From assembly GCA_020081605.1 (NCBI GenBank), contig JAHREC010000009.1, positions 5,580,001 to 5,644,000 of the forward strand: 64,000 nucleotides of DNA. The letters are read 5' to 3'. Of this stretch, positions 48,281 through 60,826 are shown one piece after another. The position numbers and the translations under genes are program-made. Source of the stretch: Albifimbria verrucaria. Its lineage: Eukaryota > Ascomycota > Sordariomycetes > Hypocreales > Stachybotryaceae. The stretch's first letter is position 1, and every line of letters begins with the position of its first letter. The notes under the pieces are model-generated. The model had not been told where the DNA came from. It saw only the letters and a program-made list of their open reading frames with translations, and did no database searches.

Positions 48281-51200
48281 TAATGAGTCTTAATATTATT
48301 AGGTCTGGAGTGACTTTTACCTTCTTTCTTATATAATTAAATAAGTTAATATATTTAAATATAGTATAGAATAGAATATATTATTTATATATAGTAAAAT
48401 AATATAATTAAATATTATTTATATTAAAACCTAAGAATAATATATATAAAGCTAGTTTTTATTAAAGATTATAATAAATTTAATAATAATAAATAATAAA
48501 ATTAAATATTATTATAATTAATATTAATATAATATTTAAAATATATTAACTTAAACTAATTTAAATCTATAGAATAATTAAATATAATTATATATTATAA
48601 TTATCTCTATAATATAAATAGTATAATAACCTTTATTTTAATTAATTATATATAAAAGTTTATTAAATTAAAAATAAATTAATTAATAAATATATTATAT
48701 AATATAATAAAGTATAAACTAAGAAAGTATTATAAAATATAAAAAATAAAAATTAATAAAAGAAGAGAATATAATAATATATTATATAATAAAATATTAA
48801 AATATAATAATATTAAATATTTTTAAGTTATTTTATATAAGAAAATATAAAATAATAAATATATAAATAAAAGTTTTTTTTATTATTAATTAAAAATTAT
48901 TAATTATTAATAATATATAATTATTAAAATATTTTATAATTAAATTTTTTAAAAAATAATTTAATTTAATTAATAATTTATATATATTATTTTAAATTAA
49001 AATAAATTTTATTTATTTATTTAAAAATAATAAATTAAATTTTATTTATTTTATATTTATTTTATAATATAAAATAATCTTTATATTATAACCCTATTTA
49101 ATATTATAATTAAAATAATAGAATAATAATAAATTAATTTAGTTATTAAGGGACCTATACTAGAATTAATACTAAAGGTTTATTAGTATTTATTAATATA
49201 ATTATTAATAGAAAATAAATAATATTAAAAGGGTTTATTATTATCTATAGAAGATTAATAAAAAGAATAATCCTAAATATATTTAATATAAAATAAAATA
49301 ATTAAAAAAATATTATAAAAGAAAGAAGGGAGCTTTATATTAAAAAATAAAGTTAATATTCTTAGAAAATAATTAAGGCTAGTTTATAATATATTAACCT
49401 TAAGAATAAATTAATATAAAATATATTAATTTAATTTTTAAATTAATATAAAAAATAAATTAGAATATTAAATAAATTAATATAAAAATATATTAATTTT
49501 ATATAAAAATAATATAGAATATAGAATAATATAAAATAATTATAAAATAAAATTATTATAAAAAGAAAATTTATAAAAATAATAATTATTATAGATTATT
49601 AAATTATTATATAAAAATAAATTATATAAATCTTTAATTAAATTATTATATATAATATTTTTAAGAATAATATATATTATAATTTAAAAAATTATATTTA
49701 TAAATAATTTATAAGAAAATACTTTAATATATAAATAATAGTTTTTTTATTATTAAAAATAAAGATTATTAATTATTAATAATATATAATTATTAAATTA
49801 TTTTTAATTTAAGTTTTTAAAAATAATTTATTTAATTAATAATAATTATATAATTATTATTTTAAAATAATAATAAATTTTATTATTTATTTAAAAATAA
49901 TAATTTAATTTTACTTATTTTTTATTTTTTATAAAATATAAAATAATTTAAATTATTATATTTTAATTATTATATATTAATAATTTAAAATTAATATATA
50001 AATTATTATAATTAAAATTTATTATAATATTTATTTAATTATTTTTATAAAATTAAATTTTAAATATATTTTAAAAAAGATTTTATATAATTTTATATTT
50101 AATTTAATATTATATTATTATAATAAAATTAATAAATATTTAATTTTTATATTTTAAATTTTAAAATTTAAATTAATAAAATAAATAAATAAATAATTTA
50201 TATAAATATTTTTTTAATTATTATAAATAATATTTTTAAAAATTAAATATTTTATTATTAAATAAGTTTTTTATTTTTAAATATAATATATAAATATAAT
50301 ATTTTTATTTATATTATAAATAATATTAATTAAATTAAATTAATTTTTATATAATTTATATTTTAATAATTTATATTATATTATAATATTATTAATATAA
50401 TATTTATTTATATTTTTAAATAATAATATTTATTAAATATATTATATATAATATATTTTTATATTAATTATATATTTATAATATATTAAAATTTTTATAT
50501 TATTTATTTTTAATAATTTTTTTAAAATTTATTAAATTTATATTTTAAATAAAATATATTTTTATAATTATTAATATTATAATAAAAGTATTATTTATAA
50601 TAATTATTAATTTAAATATTTTATAAAATTATATTTTATAAATAAATTATTATTTAATTTTATTTTAAAATAATTATAAAATTATTATAATATTATTTTT
50701 AAAAATTTTATTTATTATATTTAAAATATTTAAATATAATTAAATATTAATTTAAAAGTTAAATTAAAAAATATATATTATAAATTATTTATAATATTAT
50801 TATAAATATAATTTTATATTAAAAATAATATATAATTTTAAAATTTATAAAAAAAATTTTAAATTTATTTTTATAATAAAATATTTAAATTAATAATAAT
50901 ATAATATAAAAAAATTATATTAAATATATAAAAATAAATAATTTTAATATTCTTTAATATAATTATAAATTTAAATTATATATTTATTTAATATTTATTT
51001 AAAATTATATAAATTAATTTAATAATTTTTATAATATAAATTAAATAAAATATTTAAAAACTTTAATATATATAAAATTAATAAAATTAATATTTTTAAA
51101 ATATTATTTTAATATAATTATAAATTATTTATATATTTTATTTAATATTTATTTAATAATATATATTTTATATAAAATTTTATTTATTATTATTTATATT

Positions 51201-54200
51201 TTTATTATTTTTTTATTTAAATAAATATATAATAATATAATATTATATTAAATATATATTATATTTATTATTATTTTAAATAATTAATAAATAAATAATT
51301 TTATATAAATATATAATTATTATTTAAAAATATTTTATATAAATAATATTATAAATTATATTTATTAAAAATATTTTATTTAATATTTTATTATTAAATT
51401 ATTTAAAAAATAAATTAAAAAAATATTAATAAAAATTAATTATTTAAAAATAATAATAATTTCTTTTTAATTATTATTATTTATTTTAATAATTTAATAA
51501 ATTTAAATTAAATCTTTATTTATTTTATTATTTAATAAATAATAATAAATTATATATTTTATTTATATTTAAAAATTATTTTATTTATTATATTATTTTT
51601 TAAATTAAAAATAATAAATTAATAAAATAAATATTTATATATATATTATTTTATTAATATAAAAATATATTTAAATAAATATTTTTTTAATTAAAATTTA
51701 AAATAATATTATTTTATAATTTAATATATTTATATTTTAATATATAATAAATTAAAAATATATAATAAATTTAAATATATATTTATTATTTATTATATAT
51801 ATTTAAAAATATAATATAATATATAATAATTATATTATAATTTAAATAAATATTAAAATAATAAATATTAATATATTTTTAATTTATTTAATTTTTAATT
51901 TTAATTTTATATTTATAATAAATAATATATATTATAAATATATTTTATTTTTAAATATTATTTAATAATATTATTATATATATATTATTTATATTATTAA
52001 ATTTTAAAATAAATATTAATTATAATAAATAAAAATAATTATTATTAATATATAAATTATTATATATTATTTATTATAATTTATTTTTATTTTATAATAA
52101 TAAAATATAAAATAAAATTTTTAATTTATTTAATAAATTTAAAAATAATTTATATATTTAATTATTTATAAATATTAAATTAAATTTTAAAAATTAATAT
52201 TTTATATAAATTTAATAAAATCTTTTAAATAATTTATAATATATAAAAAATATTAAATATATATTTATATAAATAAATAATTTTAAATTTTTTATTATTA
52301 AATAAATAAATTAATATAAAATATATATTTTATAAATATAAAATAATATATTTAAAATATATATATTATATTAATTTATTAATATATTATATTTATTATT
52401 ATTTTATATTAATTTAAATTTAATATTTATTTTTTAATTTAATTTTTAATATTAAATTTTAAATATATATAATAAATATTTTTTAATATAATAATAAAAA
52501 AAAATATAAATTTTAAATAAAATTATATTATTTAATATTATTAATTAAAAATTAAATAAAATAAAATAAATATAATTTTTAATATTTAATATTTAAATTA
52601 TTTTTTAAAAGTTTTTTTATTATTTATATTAAATATTAATATTATTTTTTATATTATTTTAAATAATAAATATATATTTTTATTTTATAATTATTATTTT
52701 AATTATTTTAATATAATATATATTTTTTAATAATTTAATTATAATATATAATTTTTAATTATTTAATTATTAATATTTTAATAATTAAAATTAATAATTA
52801 ATTAAAAAATTTAAAATTTAAAAAAAATTTAATATATATAAATATATAATAATTAAATATTAAAATATTATAATATATAATAATTATAATAATATTTATT
52901 AAATAATAAATATATATATTTTTTTTAATAAAAATATTATAATAATATAAATTTTTTAATTATTTTTAAATTAATAATATTATTTTAAATTTATAAATTA
53001 TTTTAAATTTATAAATTATTTTTAAAATATAATATATATTATTATAAATTTTAAATTAATTATTTAAATAATTAATAAATAAATTAATAAAAATATTATA
53101 ATTTATAATTAATTAAATATTAATAAATAAATAATTTGAATTTTTATTATTAATATATTTTATATTTTATTATATAAAATAATTAAAAATTAATTTATAT
53201 TTATTATTTATTATATATTTTATAATAATAATTTTTATATTATTATAATTTATATTAATATAATATTTTAATTTTAATAAAATAAATTTATTTATTATTT
53301 ATAAAATAATTAAAAATTATATATTTTATTTTTATTTAATTATAAATATTATAATATATTTTATTATTAAAATTTTTATATAAATTAATATTTTATAAAT
53401 AATATAAAATTTAAAAAATATATAATATAAAATAATATATTAATAATATATAATTCTTTTTAATAATATTAAATAAATAAATAATATTAAAGAATATTAT
53501 AAAAATAATTAATATAGAATATATAATATATTTTAAAAATAATTTAAATAAAATTAAAATAAAAATATTTAAATAATTTTTAAAAATAAATTTTAAAAAA
53601 ATAATATTAAAAATATTTTATAAATTATAATAAAATAAAAAAATAAATTATTAAAATTTTTTAAAATAATTAAAAATTATATATATATATATTTTTAATA
53701 AATTATAAATAATAGAAAATTTATATTATATAATATTATATATATAAAAATATTTTATAAAAATAAAAATAAAAAATTTATATTATAAAATAATAAAATT
53801 AAAATATTAAAAAAATAATAATAAATTTAATTAATAAATTTTAATAAAAATATTATAAAAAAATTTATAAAATATATATAATATATTATTAAAATAATAT
53901 AATAAAACTATAATAAAATATATTATAATATAAAATAATAAAACTATTATTAATATATTAAAAATTAAAATTTTAAATATTATTTTTAAAAATAATATAA
54001 TAATAAATCTTTTAAAATAAATATTAATAATATATAAATAAATATATTTTTTTAATTTTTAATTATTAATAATATATTATTATTAAATTTTTATTATATT
54101 TTATATTTATAAAAATAAATAAAATATATTAAATTAAATTAATTTAATATTTATATTATAATTAAAAATTATATATTATATTTTTAATTAAATTATAAAA

Positions 54201-55580
54201 ATATAAAATATATATATAAAAAAATATATATATAAAATATTAAATTAATAAATAATAATAATAAATATTATAAAAAAAATATAAAATATAATAATATAAA
54301 ATATAATAATATAAAATATAATAATATAATAATATAATAATATAATAATATAATAATATAATAATATAATAATATAATAATATAATAATATAATAATATA
54401 ATAATATAATAATATAATAATATAATAATATAATAATATAATAATATAATAATATAATAATATAATAATATAATAATATAATAATATAATAATATAATAA
54501 TATAATAATATAATAATATAATAATATAATAATATAATAATATAATAATATAATAATATAATAATATAATAATATAATAATATAATAATATAATAATATA
54601 ATAATTATTAATATAAAATTTTAAATAATATATTAAAAAAATTTATTAATAAAATTAAAAATATATAATAAAATTATTATTTTTAAAATTAATAATAAAT
54701 AATTTTATTTTAAATAAAATATTAATATATAAATAAATAAATTTTTAATTATTAATTAAAAATTATTAATAATTAATAATATATAATTATTAATTTATTT
54801 TAAATTTAAATTTTAAAATATTTATTTAATTATTATTTATTATATAATAAATTATTTTAATTTAAATTAAATTTTATTTATTTATTTAATAATATTTATT
54901 TAATTTTATTTATTTTATATTTATCTTATAATATTATTTATCTTAATTTTTTTATATAATATAAAATAATTTAAATTATTATATATTTAATAAATAAATA
55001 AAAAATAATTTTTTAATTTTTAAATAAAGAATATTAATTATTAATAATATATAATTATTAAAATATTTTTAAATTAATAATATTATTATTAATAAAATTT
55101 AATTTTATAAATATATTTAAAATTATTTTAAAATAAATTAAATATATATATTTATATTATTTAAATTTTAATTTATTATAATTTTATTAATCTATTAATT
55201 ATTTTATATATATAAAAATATTATATTAAAAATCTAATTTAAAATTATAATATATATTAAAGATTTAAAAATTAAAAATAAATTTATTATTATAAAATCT
55301 TTTATAAAATTTTAATAAATTTTAAAATATAAATTATATATTCTTATAATTAAAAAAATTTAAAAATAATATTATTATAATAATTAAAAATATTATTAAT
55401 TTTATAATAATTTTATATAAAAATTATAAATTTTATATAATATTTTAAAAAATTTATAATATTATTAAGTTATATTTATATATTTATTTTAAAAATTAAT
55501 AATATATTTTTATATTATTCTTTTATATTTATATAATTTTATTATTTTATTTATAACCCTATTTATAATTAATTAAGTAT
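48281..55580. repeat. Extreme AT-rich block
   Basis: About 7.3 kb with no gene. G+C falls from the left edge; between 50161 and 50760 I count only 3 G/C bases in 600. Residual G/C-containing patches lie at about 49141-49390 and 55180-55320. Long A/T runs and dense stops occur on all frames. RIP of repeated DNA is the usual source of such blocks in these fungi, and the right border supports this (see 55580-55830), but the core is far more extreme than ordinary RIP products. No transposon ends or mitochondrial genes are recognisable. Confidence 0.8.
54316..54604 (+). repeat. 8-bp tandem array (AATATAAT), about 36 copies
   Basis: A perfect period-8 satellite inside the AT block, unit AATATAAT. 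It is preceded by a few imperfect units with extra A (from about 54280) and stops abruptly before ataattatt at 54600. No interruption is visible over about 289 bases. Confidence 0.9.
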
Positions 55581-55835
55581 ATAAAATATTAAAATTAAAG
55601 CTTAAATATATACTCTTAATTAATAAATATAAAAGGCTTAATAATATATAATTAGCTATAGATCCTAGTAAAAGCAATAATAAATCTTAGATATAATCTA
55701 TACTCATGAGACTACGAGAGTTAATTAATAGCTATATTAAGTTTCTAAACCTAAGCGAGGAGAGAGTCTGAATGGAATATATATAAACATACAGAAGGGC
55801 GCTGCAGAATGCTACCATGCACCTGCGGTGAGAAA
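55580..55835 (+). repeat. RIP-mutated copy of the 42-kb P450 5' region
   Basis: Aligns base for base with 41.90-42.16 kb in the same orientation. Shared blocks include ACCTAAGCGAGGAG, CAGAATGCT-like text and ACCATGCACCTGCG. The differences are almost all G to A or C to T in this copy, and they increase towards the left, into the AT block. It shows that the block's right border was once duplicated DNA from the decayed cluster. Confidence 0.8.
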
Positions 55836-55909
55836 AGATATAAAAATTGCACCCACAAAGACCTGTAAGGGTGCTTGTTCGTAACACATGGAAACCATGT
55901 TATACTTCT

Positions 55910-57610
55910 TCACAGGGTAGTAATCGTAGCCTCCAACCCCTTAAACTCCAAGCTCGGCATTGAAACATGATAATCATGAGCGAATGCCACATCGCTCGCC
56001 TCAGTCCTCCACAACTTCATATCAAAGCCCTGAACCAGCGCTGCAGTCACCAGATACATCTCCGCACGTGCCAGCTCGATGCCAAGGCACTTTCTGCTGC
56101 CTTTCCCAAATGACATCTGGTATTTCTGGAGCTTGCGGCCCTCTTCACCGAGCCAGCGTTCCGGATCGAAGACAAATGGGTCGGGGAAAACACTCGGTGC
56201 GGTATGGGCGCTCAAGGTAGTTGTGCTCATGGGAGTACCGGCGGGAATCCTGAAGGACTTTCCGCTGTTCGAAGAGTGAGCTGCATAAGATGTAGGGGTG
56301 TATGTAAGTGTTTCCCGAGCGATACGTGCTGTTCTGGCCGTGACACCGAAGGACAGACGGTGCCCTTCCTCGATGACTGCCGTGAGATATGGCAGTCGCT
56401 CAGGTTGGGCCCACGACGCTGGTCGTGTGACGGTGCTGAGTTCTTCCCGTAGCTTGCTCATGATCTGTGGATTGGCCAGCAGGTGGTAGAATATCATGTT
56501 GAGGGACTTGGCGGGTGATTCAGTTCCTGCGAGAACCAGAAGCGCACCTTCTTGCTCAAGCCGGAGTAAAGTCTTCTCTGGTGCGGGCAAAATAGGATTG
56601 TCGAGCACAGTATAATATACAGATTTTGCACTTGACGAATCGCTACCGGCCCCAAAAGCTTTAGCTTTCATGATGCGTACTAGTTCGGCTTGGACTTGCT
56701 GTGTCTTTAGTATTAGAACACCGTGTCGATATATTTCAGGGCAACGCATACATCAAATAGGTCTAGCATATCAATCAATCCAGGTGGCATGATAGGCCTG
56801 CTGATGGATTTCGGTAGAGATTCTAGGAAGTCGGGAACGAACGGGAAGTGCTTGTTGAGGTGCATTCCTGTCATCAGCTCGTAGCTGTTATGGCGTAATG
56901 TGGCGGCTTTCTGTTCATCCGAAAGGATGTCTGTCTTGTGAGAGAACAAGAAGTTGTTGACAACACTAGCCTCTGTTAGAATCACTCTTCGTCCGAATCT
57001 GAAGACTTCTTACTCATTGGAGAAGGCGAAGAAGAGATCCGAAAGATTGGCTGGCGTCTGTTCGGAGGCATGTTTCAAAAGCAATTGACAAAGCTGTTGG
57101 ACTTTCTCAGTAATCGTCGGCTCAAGGGAGACCACATTGCGTTTGCTGAAGAATGGAGACAGAGCTTCACGTCGTTTACGATGGATTTCAAGGCTGGGAG
57201 TAGTGCCAACTCCCCGGGAACCCGCAAAGATCTCAGTTGGTACTCATACTTGTCTCTCGGGGACGAAGAAGGGGCATAAATGGTGTCGAGAAATCCAACA
57301 TCAGATATGTGAATCTCGTCCGGTGTGACCCGGATGATTGGTCCTGCGAGGCAGATGAGTGATGTTGCGCTGTAAACTACACGTGCGCACGTATTGACTT
57401 ACCGTATCGTCTGTGCAGCTCCTGAATTTTGAAGACATATTGGCCGGGTTGAATGGCGTCGAAATAGAATTCATACCACCAGGTGAGAGCCGCAAGCCTC
57501 GGGCCAGGAATATGAGCCAATGGGTGAAGGAACAAACGGCGTATGGCACCTCCGATTGTCAGCAGGGCGGCCAAAAGCACTATCGTCAGAAAGATTTGAA
57601 GGACAGCCAT
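55910..57610 (-). CDS. Cytochrome P450 of the UstYa-containing cluster
   Basis: An ER-anchored P450 of about 517 aa. Exon 1, 57610-57403, gives the anchor (LQIFLTIVLLAALLTIGG) and the proline hinge HPLAHIPGPRLAA. Introns: 57402-57344 (GTAAGT), about 57013-56973, and 56751-56705 (GTATGC...CTAATACTAAAG, 47 bp). The last exon, 56704-55910, has the I-helix LVLAGTESPAKSL, the ExxR EEGHRL, FDPERWLGEEG and the haem loop FGKGSRKCLG. A single break in the C-run 57212-57215 (G-run on the coding strand) is restored by one base. The second intron's acceptor does not join in phase in this sequence. Unlike the 42-kb P450 it has all catalytic marks, so it is probably functional. It could oxidise the peptide or a terpenoid; the substrate is unknown. 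Confidence 0.85.
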
Positions 57611-58511
57611 GACAAGTTCTACGCCGCACGAATGGGACGGGAGAGAAGATGAGACTGTAAGAAGATGCGGAGTATAGATGTTGACGAGGTAGGTCGAAGT
57701 TGGGAGGTATTGAACCGAACCTCGTAAATACCAGGTGCGATTCTGTCATCCAGGGCTCGAACGTGGAGACTGAGGGTTACCTGATGTAGCGACGCTCGAG
57801 TAGGTCTAACGTAGATAAAATTCGCATATTACTCAATACAGTGATATTCCATAGCATAGAGTTAAAAAGCACAACGTCATGGTTCTGTTCACCAGGGCAG
57901 GGATGCGCTTCACAGGAGGCCCCAGAGGTCCTAGTAGGGTTGGTGAAGGACTACCAACAGTCACATTTCAGGGCATGTTTAGTGCCAATAATACTTTAAT
58001 GTTGCATTATAGCTATCAGCTGCAGCCATCGGTGAGGGGTTGCTGGAGGGGTATGTTGCGGTGCAGGTACTTATGTCGCTGCGATTGTGCCGCTGACTGC
58101 AACGTTATGCACGGGAAAGGTATCCATTTCCAGTACCTCGCATATTTGTTGCTACCCGTTGGCTGGGGTGTGGTGGGGCACACAGCACCACAGCCAACGC
58201 AACCAACGGGTAATGATTAGTAGCTCGCCTTGCTTTACAAAAGTCCCTGATAAGTATTAGTACACAGGCAAATGTCATTTCACGTTGGTCGTATGTTACT
58301 AAGGTAGGTAGGTACATCACTACTGTTCTTTTGGCTGGATGATAAAGGAGTTCTGGTACATGTGGAATTTTGTAAGTATAGGTAGGTAGGAGGTTCCTAT
58401 TGACGTTTGTGAAATACTTCGCCTTGCTCTGGTGTATTGTATTTTTGGAATCCCTCAGCAGTCTTCGATACTCATTTTTTCAGGTGCCGAGTGTCGGTTT
58501 ATTCTAGCATC
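57611..58511. promoter_or_regulatory. Divergent intergenic region between P450 and UstYa-like gene
   Basis: About 0.9 kb shared upstream of two genes transcribed apart, so it should hold both promoters. A short TAGGTAGG repeat lies at about 58301-58312 and 58378-58388. No gene. Confidence 0.4.
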
Positions 58512-59417
58512 ATGCTTTCAAATCTACGACTCCTGACAGCTCGGTACACCCTACTGGGCGATGACAACGACTCAGGCGAGAAAACATTTTCTGGAGGTAT
58601 TTGGGTCCGAGGATCTCAGTTCTTCACGCATCTGGTTAAGTGCTGGCGAGAGCTGGCAATTGTAGGTCTCTGTGTCGTATGTGCATTCCTCACGTTCGAG
58701 CACTCTCTGAAGCCATTTGGACGGGGGACAAGGGCACACGTCCAGGACTATCGTAAGTGTCGTCAATTCTGAAAGGGAAATAAGTTAGTAGCTCATATTT
58801 ACAGGTCTAACATCGAATGATGAGCACTGGAGACAATTTCATTGGGTTTCCGATGTCTATAGCTCCAAAGACCCAGGAGCCCAAGACGCTGTGAATGCGG
58901 CCTGGGATCGAATTGTGCCAGCGTTTGGATTTGTAGCCATTAATCATACGTGGGCAGCGGAGCACAATCTCCCAGCCAGCATGGTCCTTCCTTCGGATTC
59001 TTCAAGAGGTGTCTACATTATCGATGCGTAAGTCTCTCCATCCCCCTTCAACGCAGTGCAGTTGTGGACGTTTGTCTCTAGATATCATCAGCTCCACTGC
59101 CTCACAATCATCCGCAAGACTCTCACCGAAATTGTCTTGGGTAATACTCCAAGGGTACCAATCCAGCACTCGATGCACTGTTTCGATAGTTTGTTACAAT
59201 ATGTGATGTGTGGTGGCTCGGGGATACTTTGCTGTATACTTGGGGTCGTAACGAGACGGGCGATGGGCAGCTACGGAAATGTGTTGATTGGGACAGCAGG
59301 AAGAAGTGGGTGAGAGAGAACACGGCGTGTTATGCAGACGGTGACCACCCAATTCCGTTATTTGATCATTTCAATCACTGCGAGATCAACGATGATGGCA
59401 TATCGGGTGTTTTATGA
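58512..59417 (+). CDS. UstYa-family (DUF3328) protein 1
   Basis: Exons 58512-58752, 58805-59027 and 59082-59417; introns GTAAGT...TTACAG and GTAAGT...CTCTAG join in phase. A single N-terminal transmembrane helix (ELAIVGLCVVCAFLTF) marks it as a membrane-anchored protein. Both HxxHC motifs of the family are present: YHQLHC, created by the second splice, and HSMHCFDSLLQYVMC. The C-terminal part (TLLYTWGRN, then CVDWDSRKKW) follows after a break in the G-run 59220-59223, where one base restores the frame to the stop at 59417. UstYa/Yb proteins perform oxidative cyclisation of ribosomal peptides in ustiloxin-type pathways; related members act as oxidases or chlorinases in other pathways. Confidence 0.85.
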
Positions 59418-59869
59418 AGGTTGGTTTGGTTTCTGAACATGTATAGTAGTAGGTAGAAAGAAAGAATTAGCTGTCCAGAGTAGTTGAAAATATTTGATTC
59501 GCTCTAAGATAACACAAATCATAATCAAATAGACCCCGAGTTCTCTCCAATCATGCTGTTTTCCCCTTCGAATGACTGTACCATCCTTCCGCAGAATGCT
59601 TGAAGGCCTTGTTGACATACAGACCGCCCGTATCTAAAGGTTACAGCTCTCAACCGCTTAAAACCACATCTCTCTCTCTCTCTCGATATATAGAATGCGT
59701 CACAGATTATACAGCTTGCAAGTCTTTTGCCAAATTATAGGAAATTTCATAATGTATAATCGTGCGTTGCCCTGAATCGAGTTTTCATTGTCACCGACCA
59801 TCTCAAATGTGATGTATCCCGGTCTTGAAATCATATTCCTACGCCACCGACAACACAGCCGAAGATGGC
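59418..59869. other. Intergenic, convergent 3' region
   Basis: Lies between the 3' ends of UstYa-like gene 1 and the small peptide gene. Contains a CT simple repeat at about 59672-59684. No gene recognised. Confidence 0.4.
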
Positions 59870-60080
59870 TTACCAGCCCTCAGCGATTTGGTGACCATCC
59901 ACAGAATTCTCACTGCGCTTGAGGGCTTCATCGACGGAAGCGATACCTGTTGCTCCTGAATCCTTGTCAGCAAAGAACGATACGAGTTTGAACTCGCACA
60001 ATCAACATACTTGCACGTGGCAAAGCCACGACTTGACTGATCATACCAAGACTGGCGAGGGATATGAGAAAGAACTTCAT
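59870..60080 (-). CDS. Small secreted peptide with Kex2 site; candidate RiPP precursor
   Basis: Exon 1, 60080-60011, encodes a clear signal peptide (MKFFLISLASLGMISQVVA) ending ALPRA. A 55-bp intron (60010-59956, donor GTATGT, GCTGAC branch, acceptor TTCAG) leads to exon 2, 59955-59870, with the stop TAA at 59872-59870. The whole peptide is 51 aa. After a short acidic segment (IASVDEALKR) there is a KR dibasic site, where the Golgi protease Kex2 would cut, leaving a 14-residue C-terminal peptide, SENSVDGHQIAEGW. Gene structure and position between two UstYa-like genes fit a dikaritin-type precursor. Against this: only one core copy, no Tyr in the core, and a different acceptor would change exon 2. 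A generic small secreted protein is the alternative. Confidence 0.5.
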
Positions 60081-60826
60081 GATTCCTTGTAGAAGAGGGT
60101 TGGTAGAGCGGACTTGAAATTCGCGTTATCGAGTTTCTTGCTGATGTGGACTTGCAGACGGGTGTAGCCTGACCCTGTAATATAGCACTATTTTATCTGT
60201 AGGAAGCTCTTTCATACGTCACAGCCTAGCTGGGGCGTCCACTAACGTCGTATCAGAACGTTGCATGAAACACAATGTGTTATTCCAAAGTACTGTACTA
60301 TATATAAATTTGGCGGCCGCGCTATAAGGGGCATAACCGGTATCCCTTCCAATTTTAACCCCTCAGAGGCTGACGTTGGAGTGTGGTATTACGGCCAACG
60401 TCAAGGTACCATTTGAAAATCCCTGCCTAGATACATGTCAACGCCCGAAGAGAGTGGATGAGAAATCTTGTACTTCGAGAGGCTCAGCAATGTACTCCAG
60501 TAGGGTGCGCCCCCAGCTTATTCCGTGTAGAAAAGCCCCGCTATTGAATGGTATCAGTAGAATTTACGAGGTAGCAGCGGAACGCCCTGGCTTAAATAGG
60601 TGCGGTTTGCGATTTATCCTTGCTAAATATAGTGCGTTCTTTCTGCCAAGATCACCCGTATCAAGATCCAATAAATTCCTCAGTTTCGAGAAGGTCAGAA
60701 CCTGCATCTGCCAAACAGCTATTGCAATATCCCCTGAAGCCCCTGAAGCCCCTGAAGCGACGTCGATATCCGATTCAAGTTGAAAGAACCTCCACCGCTG
60801 GCCACAAACCGCAGAACCAGCATTCC
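60081..60826. promoter_or_regulatory. Divergent intergenic region, peptide gene / UstYa-like gene 2
   Basis: A 0.75-kb region upstream of both the candidate precursor (minus) and UstYa-like gene 2 (plus), suggesting shared control. A TATATAAA stretch lies at 60300-60307, and three 9-bp units (cccctgaag) lie at 60730-60757. The open frames here do not look real. Confidence 0.4.

Noticed and set aside
54316..54604. CRISPR array or telomere repeat
   Set aside because: There are no spacers, the unit is 8 bp, and it has no G-rich strand; it is a simple satellite in an AT block.
48281..55580. Mitochondrial DNA insertion
   Set aside because: No mitochondrial gene, tRNA or rRNA is recognisable, the G+C is lower than usual fungal mtDNA, and the right border is RIP-mutated nuclear cluster DNA.
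56705..56751. Premature stop in the 56-kb P450 after DTVF
   Set aside because: The stop lies in a GTATGC...CTAATACTAAAG intron; the frame continues across it.
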